64,000 nucleotides of DNA from Paraoerskovia marina DSM 21750 (GCF_000701465.1 NZ_JNIY01000004.1:1-64000), one strand, 5' to 3'; shown: positions 15,327 through 24,809, numbered from the stretch's first letter. The notes: generated by a model not told the origin, from the letters alone. Numbers and translations: made by a program.

Positions 15327-16889
15327 TCAGACGCGGTCCGGGAAGAGCTGGTGCGGGCGGTCCTTGCCGCTCCACCCCAGGAGGTTGAACCGACTGCCGC
15401 GGGTCTTCTCCGCCGCGGTCGGCCCGTTCTCCGCACCCGCACCCGGGCCCGTGCCGCCGGGGCCCCCGAGGTCGTCGAGCGAGCACCCGCCCGGCGGCGC
15501 GGACCCAGGCTCGGGGGCCGGCGGGATGATGTTGCGGTCCGCGTAGTCGGCGTTCGTGAGGAGCTGGTGCAGCTCGCCGAGGTCGGCGGGGGACAGGTCG
15601 ACGGCGCGGGCCACCTTCGGGTCGGGGCGCCGGGCCCGCGGCGCCCGGCCGGTGGGTCCCTTGGCCCCGGAGCCAGCGGTCAGGGAGCGTACGGCCGCGA
15701 GCCGCCGCAGGACCCCCGCCACGACGTCGCGGTCCCCGGCGCTGAACGTCTCGGCCAGGTAGTCGACGGGAAGGTCGAGCTGCTCGAAGGCGGCGACGAG
15801 GGTGTCGAAGTCCTCGCCGTCGGCCCCGGTGGACGCGACGACGTCGACGACGGGCGACAGCGGCGGGACGTACCAGATCATCGGCAGTGTCCGGTACTCC
15901 GGGTGCAGGGGCAGAGCCACCTGGAAGCGCGAGACCAGCTGGTATATCGGCGAGTACTGCGCCGCCATGATCCAGTCCTCGTCGAACCCCGCCGCTTCCG
16001 CAGCGGCGACGACCTCGGGGTCGTGCGGGTCCAGGATGATGTCGCGCTGGGCCTGCAGGAGGTCCTGCGGGTCCTCGACCGACGCCGCCTCCTCGACCCG
16101 GTCGCCGTCGTACAGCACGATCCCGGTGTACCGGAGCCTGCCCACGCAGGTCTCCGAGCACAGCGTCGGCTCTCCGACCTCGATCCGCTCGACGCAGAGC
16201 GTGCACTTCGCGGCCTTGCCCGTCACCGGGTTGATGTACATCTTCCCGTAGGGGCACGCCGGGACGCAGGAGCGCCAGCCGCGGCACCGGTCCTGGTCGA
16301 CCAGGACGATCCCGTCCTCGACGCGCTTGCTCAGCGCCCCCGAGGGGCACGCCGCCACACAGGCCGGGTTGATGCAGTGCTCGCAGATGCGTGGAAGGTA
16401 GAACGAGAACGTCTGGGCGATCTCCGCGGTGGCGTGCTCCCCGAGGTGGCGGAGCACGGGGTCGGCCGCCCGGTCGGCGGGGGGCGCCGGACGCCACTCG
16501 GGCTCAGGGCCACGGGCGCCACCCATCCGCTCCGGTGCGGGTCCGCCCACGCGGGGACGCAGGGCGTCCTCCGCGGGGGCGACGTACTCGTCGATCGTCG
16601 GCATCCCCGGCACCGCGAAGAGCCGGAACAGGTGTCGGAGGCGGCCTCCGTCGCGCAGCCGCAGCTCGCCGGCGGAGGTACGCACCCAGCCCGCGACCGA
16701 GTCGGGGCCGCCCGGCGCTCGCGGGCCCGACGGGTACGGGCGTCCGGGCCGCGTCTCGACGTCGTTGAACCAGGCGTACTCCAGGCCCTCGGCAGCGGAC
16801 TGCACCTGCTTGCACGCCACCGAGCACGTGTGGCACCCGATGCACCGGTCGAGGTGCATCACCATCCCCATGTGGGCAAGAACCCTCAT
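15327..16889 (-). CDS. Second nitrate reductase beta subunit-like iron-sulfur protein (NarH paralogue)
   Basis: The 520-residue protein aligns along its full length with the NarH encoded upstream. All cysteine groups are kept: CIGCHTC at the N-terminus, CEHCINPACVAACP, CRGWRSCVPACPYGK (Trp as in the 3Fe-4S site of NarH) and CTLC...CSETC. The region after the first cluster (about 75-150) and the C-terminus (about 400-520) differ most, and are richer in Pro, Gly and Arg. It follows narI by 132 bp in the same direction, but no second NarG or NarI accompanies it. It could replace NarH in the complex or pair with another molybdoenzyme. Confidence 0.85.
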   Translation of the reverse strand: MRVLAHMGMVMHLDRCIGCHTCSVACKQVQSAAEGLEYAWFNDVETRPGRPYPSGPRAPGGPDSVAGWVRTSAGELRLRDGGRLRHLFRLFAVPGMPTIDEYVAPAEDALRPRVGGPAPERMGGARGPEPEWRPAPPADRAADPVLRHLGEHATAEIAQTFSFYLPRICEHCINPACVAACPSGALSKRVEDGIVLVDQDRCRGWRSCVPACPYGKMYINPVTGKAAKCTLCVERIEVGEPTLCSETCVGRLRYTGIVLYDGDRVEEAASVEDPQDLLQAQRDIILDPHDPEVVAAAEAAGFDEDWIMAAQYSPIYQLVSRFQVALPLHPEYRTLPMIWYVPPLSPVVDVVASTGADGEDFDTLVAAFEQLDLPVDYLAETFSAGDRDVVAGVLRRLAAVRSLTAGSGAKGPTGRAPRARRPDPKVARAVDLSPADLGELHQLLTNADYADRNIIPPAPEPGSAPPGGCSLDDLGGPGGTGPGAGAENGPTAAEKTRGSRFNLLGWSGKDRPHQLFPDRV

Positions 16890-16902
16890 GCGAGAACCCT
16901 CG

Positions 16903-16947
16903 TCATGCGTGCGTCGCTCCTTCGGTGGCGATCATGGTCCGACCATA
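16903..16947 (-). promoter_or_regulatory. Possible promoter and micro-ORF leader before the second narH
   Basis: On the minus strand a -10-like TATGGT (16942-16947) is followed after 6 nt by an ATG at 16935, which opens a 10-codon ORF (MIATEGATHA). Its stop overlaps the ATG at 16906 of a 6-codon ORF (MTRVLA). That stop in turn overlaps the narH-like ATG at 16889. This looks like an internal start with chained coupling, but no good -35 box is evident. Confidence 0.35.
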
Positions 16948-17021
16948 GCGAGCGCGGGCCACCGGGAGGGCGTCCGCCCCGGGTGACCCGCGCCGTCGTG
17001 CGTCACGGCCTGCGGGGTGCG

Positions 17022-17771
17022 CTAGTTCTTGGGCCGCCCGGAGGGGTCCCAGCCAGGACGCGACTCGCGCGACTGCACGGCGGCGTCGCGCGAGCGGTAG
17101 ACCACGTACGGGCGGAAGACGTACGGCACGGGGGCCGAGAACGCGTGCACGAGCCGCGTGAAGGGCCACAGGATGAAGAGGAGCTCGGCGGCGATGATGT
17201 GCAACTTGAATGCCAGGGGGACACCGGCCATCAGCGCGGGTTCGGGCTGCAGGACGAAGATGCTCCGGAACCACGGCGAGATCGTCTCGCGGTAGTCGTA
17301 CCCGTGGTCGCCGGCCAGGATCTGCGTCTCGACGGTGGCCCACGAGCCGATGAGGATCGATGCGGCGAGGAAGACGTACATCGTCTTGTCCATGCGGGTG
17401 GTCGCGCTGAAGACCGGACCCGTGGTGCGTCGTCGGACGATGAGGATGATGAGGCCGGCGACCACCAGGAGCGCGCCGAACGAACCCATCCACGTCGCGA
17501 CGAAGTGGTAGGCGGCCTCGGGGATGCCCACGGCCTCCGTCCAGGACTTCGGGATCAGCAGGCCCACCAGGTGGCCGAGGATCACGAGGATCAGGCCGAA
17601 GTGGAACATCGGCGAGCCCCAGCGCAGCAGCCGGTTCTCGTAGAGCTGGCTCGAGCGCGTGGTCCACCCGAACTTGTCGTAGCGGTAGCGCCAGAACAGG
17701 CCGATCACGAAGGCCGCGATCGTCACGTAGGGCAGAACGCCCCAGAGCAGGGCGTCCAGGGTGCTGGTCAT
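17022..17771 (-). CDS. narI: Respiratory nitrate reductase gamma subunit (cytochrome b)
   Basis: The 249-residue membrane protein has five helices. Four histidines that can ligate the two b hemes lie at 57 and 67 (MFHFGLILVILGHLVG) and at 191 and 209 (FKLHIIAAELLFILWPFTRLVH), with the same spacing as the known NarI ligands. It takes electrons from menaquinol and anchors NarGH to the membrane. The ATG overlaps the narJ stop by 4 bp. The polar C-terminal tail faces the cytoplasm. Confidence 0.96.
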   Translation of the reverse strand: MTSTLDALLWGVLPYVTIAAFVIGLFWRYRYDKFGWTTRSSQLYENRLLRWGSPMFHFGLILVILGHLVGLLIPKSWTEAVGIPEAAYHFVATWMGSFGALLVVAGLIILIVRRRTTGPVFSATTRMDKTMYVFLAASILIGSWATVETQILAGDHGYDYRETISPWFRSIFVLQPEPALMAGVPLAFKLHIIAAELLFILWPFTRLVHAFSAPVPYVFRPYVVYRSRDAAVQSRESRPGWDPSGRPKN

Positions 17772-18526
17772 CGGCGAGCCTCCTCGGCAGAGGCGCCGCC
17801 CAGGGCGAACGGCGCGAGGGTCCCGGAGGGACCGGATTCGTGCGGACCCATGGCAGAGAGTCCGACCATCTCCGTCGGCGGGCCGGACGTGACCAGCTCG
17901 ACGAATCGCTTCTCGGTGGCCCGGTCGAGGGCGGGCAGGGTCAGGCAGACGGCCTCGACGACGCCCGTCCACGGGCTCGTCATGGACGCCAGCGCGGACC
18001 GCAGCACCTCGACACCCTCGCGGTGCGACCCGAGCAGACCCGCGGCGATCTGCGCCGCCTCGGGGGAGTCGTCGCCCGCCTTCGCGGAGAGCTCGAGGAC
18101 GGCGGGCAGGTAGTCGGGGAGCTCGTCGTCGGCGATCTCCCAGCCCGCCGCCTTGTAGGCCTCGACGAAGCGGACGAGCGCCGTCCCGCGCTTGCGGGTG
18201 TCTCCGGTGGCGAAGTACGTCAGGTACATCGAGCACTTGCGCTTGAGGTCGAAGGTCCTGACGTACTCGGCCTCGAGGTCGGCGGGGTCCCGGGTCTCCG
18301 TGTAGTCGCAGAACGCCGTGAACCGCGCGGCCACCGGGTCGGGCAGGCCGACGACGGCGCGGCGCACCTCGGCGACGATCTGCGGCGTGCGCGGGCTCGG
18401 GTAGCCGAGCAGCAGCGACGCCGCCATGTGGGTGGTGCGACGCTGGGAGGCGGTGGCAGGGACCGGGCTCAGCGGGGCCAGCTGCGGCGTGCGCCGCGTC
18501 GGCTTCGGCAGGAACGTGGTCTTCAC
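17768..18526 (-). CDS. narJ: Nitrate reductase assembly chaperone NarJ
   Basis: The 252-residue cytoplasmic chaperone has the all-helical TorD/NarJ fold. Signs are SLLLGYPSPRTPQIVAEV at about residues 37-54 and YVRTFDLKRKCSMYLTYF at about 88-105, the NarJ family core. It holds NarG during Mo-cofactor insertion and docking to NarI and is not part of the final enzyme. It starts with GTG overlapping the narH stop. The C-terminal 30 residues are variable. Confidence 0.94.
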   Translation of the reverse strand: MKTTFLPKPTRRTPQLAPLSPVPATASQRRTTHMAASLLLGYPSPRTPQIVAEVRRAVVGLPDPVAARFTAFCDYTETRDPADLEAEYVRTFDLKRKCSMYLTYFATGDTRKRGTALVRFVEAYKAAGWEIADDELPDYLPAVLELSAKAGDDSPEAAQIAAGLLGSHREGVEVLRSALASMTSPWTGVVEAVCLTLPALDRATEKRFVELVTSGPPTEMVGLSAMGPHESGPSGTLAPFALGGASAEEARR

Positions 18527-20187
18527 CGCTCCTCCTTCTGCTGCTCCGGCGAGCCGGGCGGGAAGAGCCCGTCGGTGCTGCCGTTGCCGTCCCAGTTGAG
18601 GAGGTTCACGCGCCCGGGGGTCGACGGGCCGGCCGGGTCGTCCGCGTTCTGCCGGTTCTTCAGCGCGTGGAAGTTCTCCACGGCCACCGGTGTCGGTGTC
18701 CCGCTCGAGCTGCCGAAGGGTCCTGCGCCGCCCATCCCGGGCCCGCCCTCGTAGTCGAGCGAGCAGCTGAGCTCCTCGAGCTCGCGCGCGATCTCCTGGT
18801 GAGCGGTGGGGATGACGTAGCGGTCCTCGTACTTGGCGATGGCGAGGAGGCGGTACATCTCCTCGACCTCCCGGCCGGTCATGCCCACGGCGGCGGCGGT
18901 CTGCTCGTCCGGCTCGTTGCCGAGGTTGATCTCGCGCATGTACGAGCGCATGGCCGCCAGTCGGCGCAGCGTCCGCTCGACGGGGACGGTGTCGCCCGCG
19001 GTGAACAGGCCCGCGAGGTACTCCAGCGGGATCCGGAGCTTGGAGATCGCCGCGAAGAGGGTCTTGGGGTCCTCCGCGTCGTTGCCCGACGTGCCGACGA
19101 TGTCGACGACGGGGGACAGCGGCGGGATGTACCAGACCATCGGCATCGTGCGGTACTCGGGGTGCAGGGGCAGGGCGACCTTGTACTTCTGGATCAGCGA
19201 CCAGATCGGGGACGCCTGGGCGGCCTCGATCCAGTCCTCCGGGATGCCCTCGGCCCGCGCGGCCTCGACGACGGCAGGGTCGTTCGGGTCGAGAAAGACG
19301 CTGCGCTGGGCCTCGAGGAGGTCGTGCTCGTTCTCGACCGACGCCGCCTCGGTGACCTTGTCGGCGTCGTACAGAACCAGGCCGAGGTACCGCAGCCGAC
19401 CGACGCACGTCTCCGAGCAGACGGTGGGCAGGCCCACCTCGATGCGCGGGTAGCACATCGTGCACTTCTCGGCCTTGCCGGTCTTGTGGTTGAAGTAGAC
19501 CTTCTTGTACGGGCACCCCGAGACGCACATCCGCCAGCCGCGGCACTGGTCCTGGTCCACGAGGACGATGCCGTCCTCCACGCGCTTGTACATCGCCCCC
19601 GAGGGGCACGACGCCACGCACGCGGGGTTCAGGCAGTGCTCGCAGATGCGCGGCAGGTAAAACATGAACGTCTGCTCGAGCTCTTCGGTGACGTGCTCGC
19701 TCATGTGCATGAGGACCGGGTCGTCCTGCATGGTCTCCGTCGACCCGCCGAGGTCGTCGTCCCAGTTCGCCGACCACTCGATCGCCATGTCCTCACCGGT
19801 GATGAGCGACTTCGGCTTCGCGACGGGCGTGTAGTCCGTCTGCGGGGACGAGAGCAGCATGTCGTACTCGTACGTCCACGGCTCGTAGTAGTCCTTCATG
19901 GACGGGAGCTTGGGGTTGGAGAAGATCGTCGCGAGCTTCTTGAACTTTCCGCCCGAGCGCAGCTTGAGCTTGCCGCGCTTGGTGCGGACCCACCCACCGC
20001 CCCACTTCTCCTGGTCCTGATAGGTGCGGGGGTAGCCGAGCCCGGGGCGCGTCTCGACGTTGTTGAACCAGACGTACTCCGTGCCCGTCCGGTTGGTCCA
20101 CGCCTGCTTGCACGTGACCGAGCACGTGTGACACCCGATGCACTTGTCGAGGTTCATCACCATCGACATCTGCGCCATGACCTTCAC
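18523..20187 (-). CDS. narH: Respiratory nitrate reductase beta subunit
   Basis: The 554-residue cytoplasmic electron-transfer subunit carries four Fe-S clusters. The ligands are C16, C19, C22, C26 (CIGCHTCSVTCK), the CEHCLNPACVASCP group, CRGWRMCVSGCPYKK (Trp marks the 3Fe-4S site) and CTMC...CSETC. Length and the conserved ALPLHPEYRTMPMVWYIPPLSP block match classical NarH. It passes electrons from NarI hemes to NarG. The GTG start overlaps the narG stop by 4 bp. Confidence 0.96.
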   Translation of the reverse strand: MKVMAQMSMVMNLDKCIGCHTCSVTCKQAWTNRTGTEYVWFNNVETRPGLGYPRTYQDQEKWGGGWVRTKRGKLKLRSGGKFKKLATIFSNPKLPSMKDYYEPWTYEYDMLLSSPQTDYTPVAKPKSLITGEDMAIEWSANWDDDLGGSTETMQDDPVLMHMSEHVTEELEQTFMFYLPRICEHCLNPACVASCPSGAMYKRVEDGIVLVDQDQCRGWRMCVSGCPYKKVYFNHKTGKAEKCTMCYPRIEVGLPTVCSETCVGRLRYLGLVLYDADKVTEAASVENEHDLLEAQRSVFLDPNDPAVVEAARAEGIPEDWIEAAQASPIWSLIQKYKVALPLHPEYRTMPMVWYIPPLSPVVDIVGTSGNDAEDPKTLFAAISKLRIPLEYLAGLFTAGDTVPVERTLRRLAAMRSYMREINLGNEPDEQTAAAVGMTGREVEEMYRLLAIAKYEDRYVIPTAHQEIARELEELSCSLDYEGGPGMGGAGPFGSSSGTPTPVAVENFHALKNRQNADDPAGPSTPGRVNLLNWDGNGSTDGLFPPGSPEQQKEER

Positions 20188-23100
20188 TGGTAACGCACCT
20201 CCTGGCTGCGACGGCGGATGGTCGTGACCTCGTCGCGCTGGTTCCCCGTGGGGCCCATGTAGTTGAACGCGAACGACAGCTGCGCGTACCCGCCCGCGAG
20301 GTGGCTGGGCTTGAGCAGGATCCGGGTCAGCGAGTTGTGGATGCCGCCGCGCAGACCCGAGGTCTCGGCGAGCGGGACGTCGATCGTGCGGTCCGTGGCG
20401 TGGTGCATGTAGACCGTGCCCTCGGGCATCCGGTGGCTGACGACGGCGCGGGCGACCACGACGCCGTTGCGGTTGTACGCCTCGATCCACTCGTTGTCCC
20501 GGACCCCCACCTTCGCGGCGTCCTGCGGCGACATCCAGATGTTGGGGCCGCCACGGGACAGCGAGAGCATGAAGAGGTTGTCCTGGTACTCCGAGTGGAT
20601 CGACCACTTCGAGTGCGGCGTCAGGTAGCGCACCGAGACCTCGGCGTGCCCGTCGGCCCCGGGACGACCCGTCGGCGACGTGTCTCCTGGCTCCCGGTCG
20701 CCCGTGAACATGCGGTGCATGTCCAGCGGCGGGCGGAACACCGGCATCTGCTCGCCGAGCTCGGTCATCCAGTCGTGGTCGAGGAAGAAGTGCTGGCGCC
20801 CCGTGAGGGTGTGCCACGGCTTCAGGCGCTCGACGTTGACCGCGAACGCCGTGTACCGGCGCCCGCCGTGCTCGGAGCCGGACCACTCGGGAGACGTGAT
20901 CACCGTCGTCGGGCGCGACTGCACGTCCGGGAAGGTCACCCGTTTGCCGGCCTCGTCGCGCGAGAGGTCCGCGAGCTCGGTGCCGGTGCGCTTCTCGAGC
21001 GTCTCGAACCCCTGCGTCGCGAGCCGGCCGTTCGTGGTGCCGGAGAGCGCCAGGATCATCTCGCAGGCGTGGATGTCCTTGTCGAGACGGGGTCGCCCGG
21101 CGGTCGGTCCGTCCTTGACGAGACCGTTCACCTCGCCGAGCCGCTTGACCTCGACGTCGGGCCGGAACGTGACGCCCTTCGTCGTCATCCCCGCCTTCTC
21201 CGTGAGCGGGCCGAGCGCCTTCATCTGCGCGGCGAGCGCCGGGTAGTCGCGGGTCACCGTGATCAGCTTGGGCATCGTGACGCCCGGGATCAACGGGCGG
21301 TCCTTCACTCCCGCCCCCGAGTTCTCGATCGTGCCGTGCGGCACGGCCATCGCGTCGGGCGTGTCGTGCTGCAGCGGCGCCGCGACGACGTCCTCACGGA
21401 CGCCGAGGTGCTCGACCGCCATCTCGGAGAACCGGTCGGCGATGGCCTGGAACGTCGCGAAGTCCGTCTTCGTCTGCCACGGCGGGTTGATCGCCGGGTT
21501 GAACGAGTGGACGAACGGGTGCATGTCCGTCGAGCTCAGGTCGTACTTCTCGTACCACGTGGCGGCAGGGAGGACGACGTCGGAGTAGAGCGTCGTGCTC
21601 GTCATCCGGAAGTCGAGCGTCGTCAGCAGGTCGAGCTTGCCCTGCGGGGCCTCCTCGCTCCACTCCATCGACGCCGGGCGACGTCCGGGGCCGGACTCCT
21701 CGGCGAGGATCGCCGAGTCCGCACCCAGCAGGTGCTTGAGGAAGTACTCGTTGCCCTTGCCCGAGGACCCGAGGATGTTCGCGCGCCACACCGTGACGCA
21801 GCGGGGAAAGTTCTTGGGGTCGTCCGGTGCCTCGACGGCAAAGCGCAGGCCCCCGGACCTCAGCTCGTCGACGACGTGGTCCGCCGGCTCCTTACCCGCC
21901 GCCCGGGCCTCGTCCACGAGGTCGAGGGGGTTGCGGTCGAACGTCGGGTAGCTCGGCATCCAGCCGCGCTGGGCCGACTCGACCAGGATGTCGGCGGTGG
22001 TGCGGTCCTTGAACATCCCCGTGCCGGTCGTCGCCGACAGGGTGTCGGCCGGCAGCCCGTCGTAGCGCCACTGGTCGGTGGCGATGTACCAGAACGCCGT
22101 GCCGATCATGTGCCGGGGCGGACGGACCCAGTCCAGGCCGTTGGCGTACTGGGTGTAGCCCGTGATGGGTCGGACCTTCTCCTGCCCGACGTAGTGGGCC
22201 CAGCCGCCTCCGTTGACCCCCTGGCAGCCGGTCATCGTCGTCAGCGCGAGGAAGGCGCGGTAGATGGTGTCGGAGTGGAACCAGTGGTTGGTCCCGGCCC
22301 CCATGATGATCATCGAGCGCCCGCCCGAGTCCTCGGCGTTCTGCGCGAACTCGCGACCGATCCGCGCCGCCTGGCCGGCGTCGACGCCGGTGAACTGCTC
22401 CTGCCAGGCGGGGGTGCCCGGCGAGTCCGCGTCGTCGTAGCCGGTGGGCCACTCGCCGGGAAGGTTCAGCTCCTCGCGCTCGACGCCGTACTGGGCGAGG
22501 AGGAGGTCGTAGACGGTCGTGACGAGGTGGCCCTCGACCTCGTGGACGGGGACACCGCGGGTGACGGTGCCGGCGCGGCCGGTGTGGGCGCCGGTGTCGT
22601 CGTCCACGGTCGGTGAGATGTCGAAGCGCGGCAGGTCGATCGCCACCGTGCGCGGTGCGCCGTCGACGTCGGCCACCGACAGTGCGGGGGTGACGTCGCC
22701 GAGGTCGAGGTTCCAGGAGCCTGCGTCGGCGTCGCCGTAGCGGTGACCGAGAGAGCCGTTCGGGACGACGAGCGAGCCGTCGGCGTCGAGGAGCGCGGTC
22801 TTGAACTGCGCGTTGGGGGTCTCCGCCTGCGACGGCAGGTCGGCCGCGGTGAGGAACTTGCCCGCCGTGTACGTGCTCGCCTCGCCCTCGGTACGGGGCA
22901 GGAGGCGGACCAGGTACGGCGAGTCCGTGAACCGCTTCATGTAGTCGACGAACCGCTCGGTGCGGCGTCCGACGAGGAACTCCCGCAGGATCACGTGCCC
23001 CATGCTGATCGCGAGCGCCCCGTCCGTCCCGGGATGGACGGCGAGCCACTCGTCCGCGAACTTGGTGTTGTCGGCGTAGTCGGGGGAGACGGTGACGACC

Positions 23101-23972
23101 TTCTGGCCGCGGTAGCGGGCCTCGGTCATGAAGTGCGCGTCCGGGGTCCGCGTCACGGGGATGTTGGAGCCCCACATGATGCAGTAGGTCGAGTTCCACC
23201 AGTCGGCGGACTCGGGGACGTCGGTCTGGTCGCCGAACACCTGCGGGGAGGCGATGGGGAGGTCGGCGTACCAGTCGTAGAACGAGAGCATCGTCCCGCC
23301 GAGCATGGTGATGAACCGCGAGCCCACACCGTGCGAGACCATCGACATCGCGGGGATCGGCGAGAACCCGGCGATGCGGTCGGGGCCGTACTCCTTGACC
23401 GAGTGGACGTGGGCGGCGGCGACGATCTCCGCGGCCTCGTCCCACGACGCCCGGACGAGACCGCCCTTGCCGCGAGCCGACTTGTAGCGGCGTGAGACCT
23501 CCGGGTCGCCCGTCACCGCGGCCCACGCGAGCACGGGGTCGCCGCCGACCTGCTTCTTGGCGGCGCGATAGGCCTCGAGAAGGACAGCCCGCACGTAGGG
23601 GTACCGGACCCGGGTGGGGGAGTAGGTGTACCAGCTGAATGCGGCACCCCGGGGACATCCGCGGGGCTCGTACTCGGGGGAGTCCGGGCCGACGGACGGG
23701 TAGTCCGTCTGCTGGGTCTCCCACGTGATGATCCCGTCCTTGACGTAGACCTTCCACGAACAGGACCCGGTGCAGTTCACGCCGTGGGTCGAGCGCACCA
23801 CCTTGTCGTGCGACCAGCGGTCGCGGTAGAACGCGTCGCCCTCGCGGCCGCCCTGGAGGAAGAGCTGCCGCAGGTCGGACGAGACCTCGCCCTTCCGCAG
23901 ATGGCTGCCGAGCCGGACGAGGGAGTCCTCGAACCCTCCCGTGCTCTCGGAATCGATCGTCGACTGCGCCAT
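20184..23972 (-). CDS. narG: Respiratory nitrate reductase alpha subunit (molybdoenzyme)
   Basis: The 1262-residue catalytic subunit reduces nitrate to nitrite with a bis-MGD molybdenum cofactor. The FS0 4Fe-4S ligands are His63, Cys67, Cys71 and Cys106 (STHGVNCTGSCSWK and GCPRGAAFSW). The conserved DLPIASPQVFGDQTDVPESA at about residues 237-256 includes the expected aspartate Mo ligand. Length matches NarG (about 1240). There is no twin-arginine signal, so it is the cytoplasm-facing membrane-bound type. The gene follows moaD by 87 bp and begins the tightly overlapped narGHJI set. Confidence 0.97.
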   Translation of the reverse strand: MAQSTIDSESTGGFEDSLVRLGSHLRKGEVSSDLRQLFLQGGREGDAFYRDRWSHDKVVRSTHGVNCTGSCSWKVYVKDGIITWETQQTDYPSVGPDSPEYEPRGCPRGAAFSWYTYSPTRVRYPYVRAVLLEAYRAAKKQVGGDPVLAWAAVTGDPEVSRRYKSARGKGGLVRASWDEAAEIVAAAHVHSVKEYGPDRIAGFSPIPAMSMVSHGVGSRFITMLGGTMLSFYDWYADLPIASPQVFGDQTDVPESADWWNSTYCIMWGSNIPVTRTPDAHFMTEARYRGQKVVTVSPDYADNTKFADEWLAVHPGTDGALAISMGHVILREFLVGRRTERFVDYMKRFTDSPYLVRLLPRTEGEASTYTAGKFLTAADLPSQAETPNAQFKTALLDADGSLVVPNGSLGHRYGDADAGSWNLDLGDVTPALSVADVDGAPRTVAIDLPRFDISPTVDDDTGAHTGRAGTVTRGVPVHEVEGHLVTTVYDLLLAQYGVEREELNLPGEWPTGYDDADSPGTPAWQEQFTGVDAGQAARIGREFAQNAEDSGGRSMIIMGAGTNHWFHSDTIYRAFLALTTMTGCQGVNGGGWAHYVGQEKVRPITGYTQYANGLDWVRPPRHMIGTAFWYIATDQWRYDGLPADTLSATTGTGMFKDRTTADILVESAQRGWMPSYPTFDRNPLDLVDEARAAGKEPADHVVDELRSGGLRFAVEAPDDPKNFPRCVTVWRANILGSSGKGNEYFLKHLLGADSAILAEESGPGRRPASMEWSEEAPQGKLDLLTTLDFRMTSTTLYSDVVLPAATWYEKYDLSSTDMHPFVHSFNPAINPPWQTKTDFATFQAIADRFSEMAVEHLGVREDVVAAPLQHDTPDAMAVPHGTIENSGAGVKDRPLIPGVTMPKLITVTRDYPALAAQMKALGPLTEKAGMTTKGVTFRPDVEVKRLGEVNGLVKDGPTAGRPRLDKDIHACEMILALSGTTNGRLATQGFETLEKRTGTELADLSRDEAGKRVTFPDVQSRPTTVITSPEWSGSEHGGRRYTAFAVNVERLKPWHTLTGRQHFFLDHDWMTELGEQMPVFRPPLDMHRMFTGDREPGDTSPTGRPGADGHAEVSVRYLTPHSKWSIHSEYQDNLFMLSLSRGGPNIWMSPQDAAKVGVRDNEWIEAYNRNGVVVARAVVSHRMPEGTVYMHHATDRTIDVPLAETSGLRGGIHNSLTRILLKPSHLAGGYAQLSFAFNYMGPTGNQRDEVTTIRRRSQEVRYQ

Positions 23973-24059
23973 GCTGCCCTCCGAATTGCGGTGTGACCTG
24001 CGTAACTCACTATGTCGTCGATCGGTCGCGACAGCGACCTCTCGGGTCAGATGCTCGGG

Positions 24060-24296
24060 CTACCCCCCGGCGAACGGCGGGAGGACGTCGACGGTGCTGC
24101 CCGGCGAGAGCGGCGTCGCAGGGTCGTGGACCCGGATCCCGTCGGCGAGCACCGAGCATCGGGGCAGGACGTCGGCGAGCGTCGGGTGCGTCGCGACGAT
24201 CTGCTCGGTGAGCGTCCCGAGAGTTCCCGTGTCGACCGTCTCGGTCTCGGTCCCGGCCGCGTCACGGGCCCCGGCGAAGTAGCGCACGGTGATCAT
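24060..24296 (-). CDS. moaD: Molybdopterin synthase small subunit, MoaD/ThiS family
   Basis: The 78-residue ubiquitin-like protein ends in the required Gly-Gly (VDVLPPFAGG), the site of C-terminal thiocarboxylate that donates sulfur to the molybdopterin precursor. The N-terminal ITVRYFAGARDAAG is typical of MoaD. It overlaps moaC by 4 bp and precedes narG, so cofactor supply is co-transcribed with the enzyme. The large subunit MoaE is not in the window. Confidence 0.9.
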   Translation of the reverse strand: MITVRYFAGARDAAGTETETVDTGTLGTLTEQIVATHPTLADVLPRCSVLADGIRVHDPATPLSPGSTVDVLPPFAGG

Positions 24297-24784
24297 CGAG
24301 ACCCTCCGGCGGACGCGGGGTCGCGGTACCAGTCGCCCGACTTCCCGCCGCTCTTGGCGAGGAGCCGGATGTCCGTGAGCACGATCGACTTGTCCAGGCC
24401 CTTGAGCATGTCGACCGTCGCGAGGCCGGCGACGCTCACCGCGGTGAGTGCCTCCATCTCGACGCCCGTCCGGTCGGCGGTCCGGACGGTCGCCGTGATC
24501 TCGACGCCGTCGTCCGTGACGGTGAGGTCGACGGTCGCGCCGTGCACCCCGATGACGTGGGCCAGCGGCAGGAGCTCGGCGGTGCGCTTGGCCCCGGCGA
24601 TGCCGGCGATCCGCGCGACGGCCAGGACGTCGCCCTTGGGGACGGTCCCGTCGCGCAGTGCGGCGACCACGGGGGGCGGTGCGAGGACGGTGCCGGCGGC
24701 CGTCGCGGACCGGACGGTGGGCGTCTTCTCGGTGACGTCGACCATGCGGGCGTGGCCGGCGTCGTCCAGGTGCGTGAATGTCAT
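24293..24784 (-). CDS. moaC: Cyclic pyranopterin monophosphate synthase MoaC
   Basis: The 163-residue enzyme converts the MoaA product to cyclic pyranopterin monophosphate. Family motifs are THLDDAGHARMVDVTEK at the start, KGDVLAVARIAGIAGAKRT, LPLAHV(I)G, TGVEMEALTAVSVA and DMLKGLDKS with the downstream KSGGKSG. The ATG at 24784 gives the standard N-terminus. It lies 25 bp after narK and overlaps moaD. Confidence 0.95.
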   Translation of the reverse strand: MTFTHLDDAGHARMVDVTEKTPTVRSATAAGTVLAPPPVVAALRDGTVPKGDVLAVARIAGIAGAKRTAELLPLAHVIGVHGATVDLTVTDDGVEITATVRTADRTGVEMEALTAVSVAGLATVDMLKGLDKSIVLTDIRLLAKSGGKSGDWYRDPASAGGSR

Positions 24785-24809
24785 GGGGTGATCATGCTCG
24801 ATCGGGCGG

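Noticed and set aside
20301-22616. 771-codon open frame on the plus strand opposite narG
   Set aside because: It is the complement of the well-supported narG frame. Its Arg/Val/Asp/Gly-rich composition reflects GC-rich antisense reading and shows no domain.
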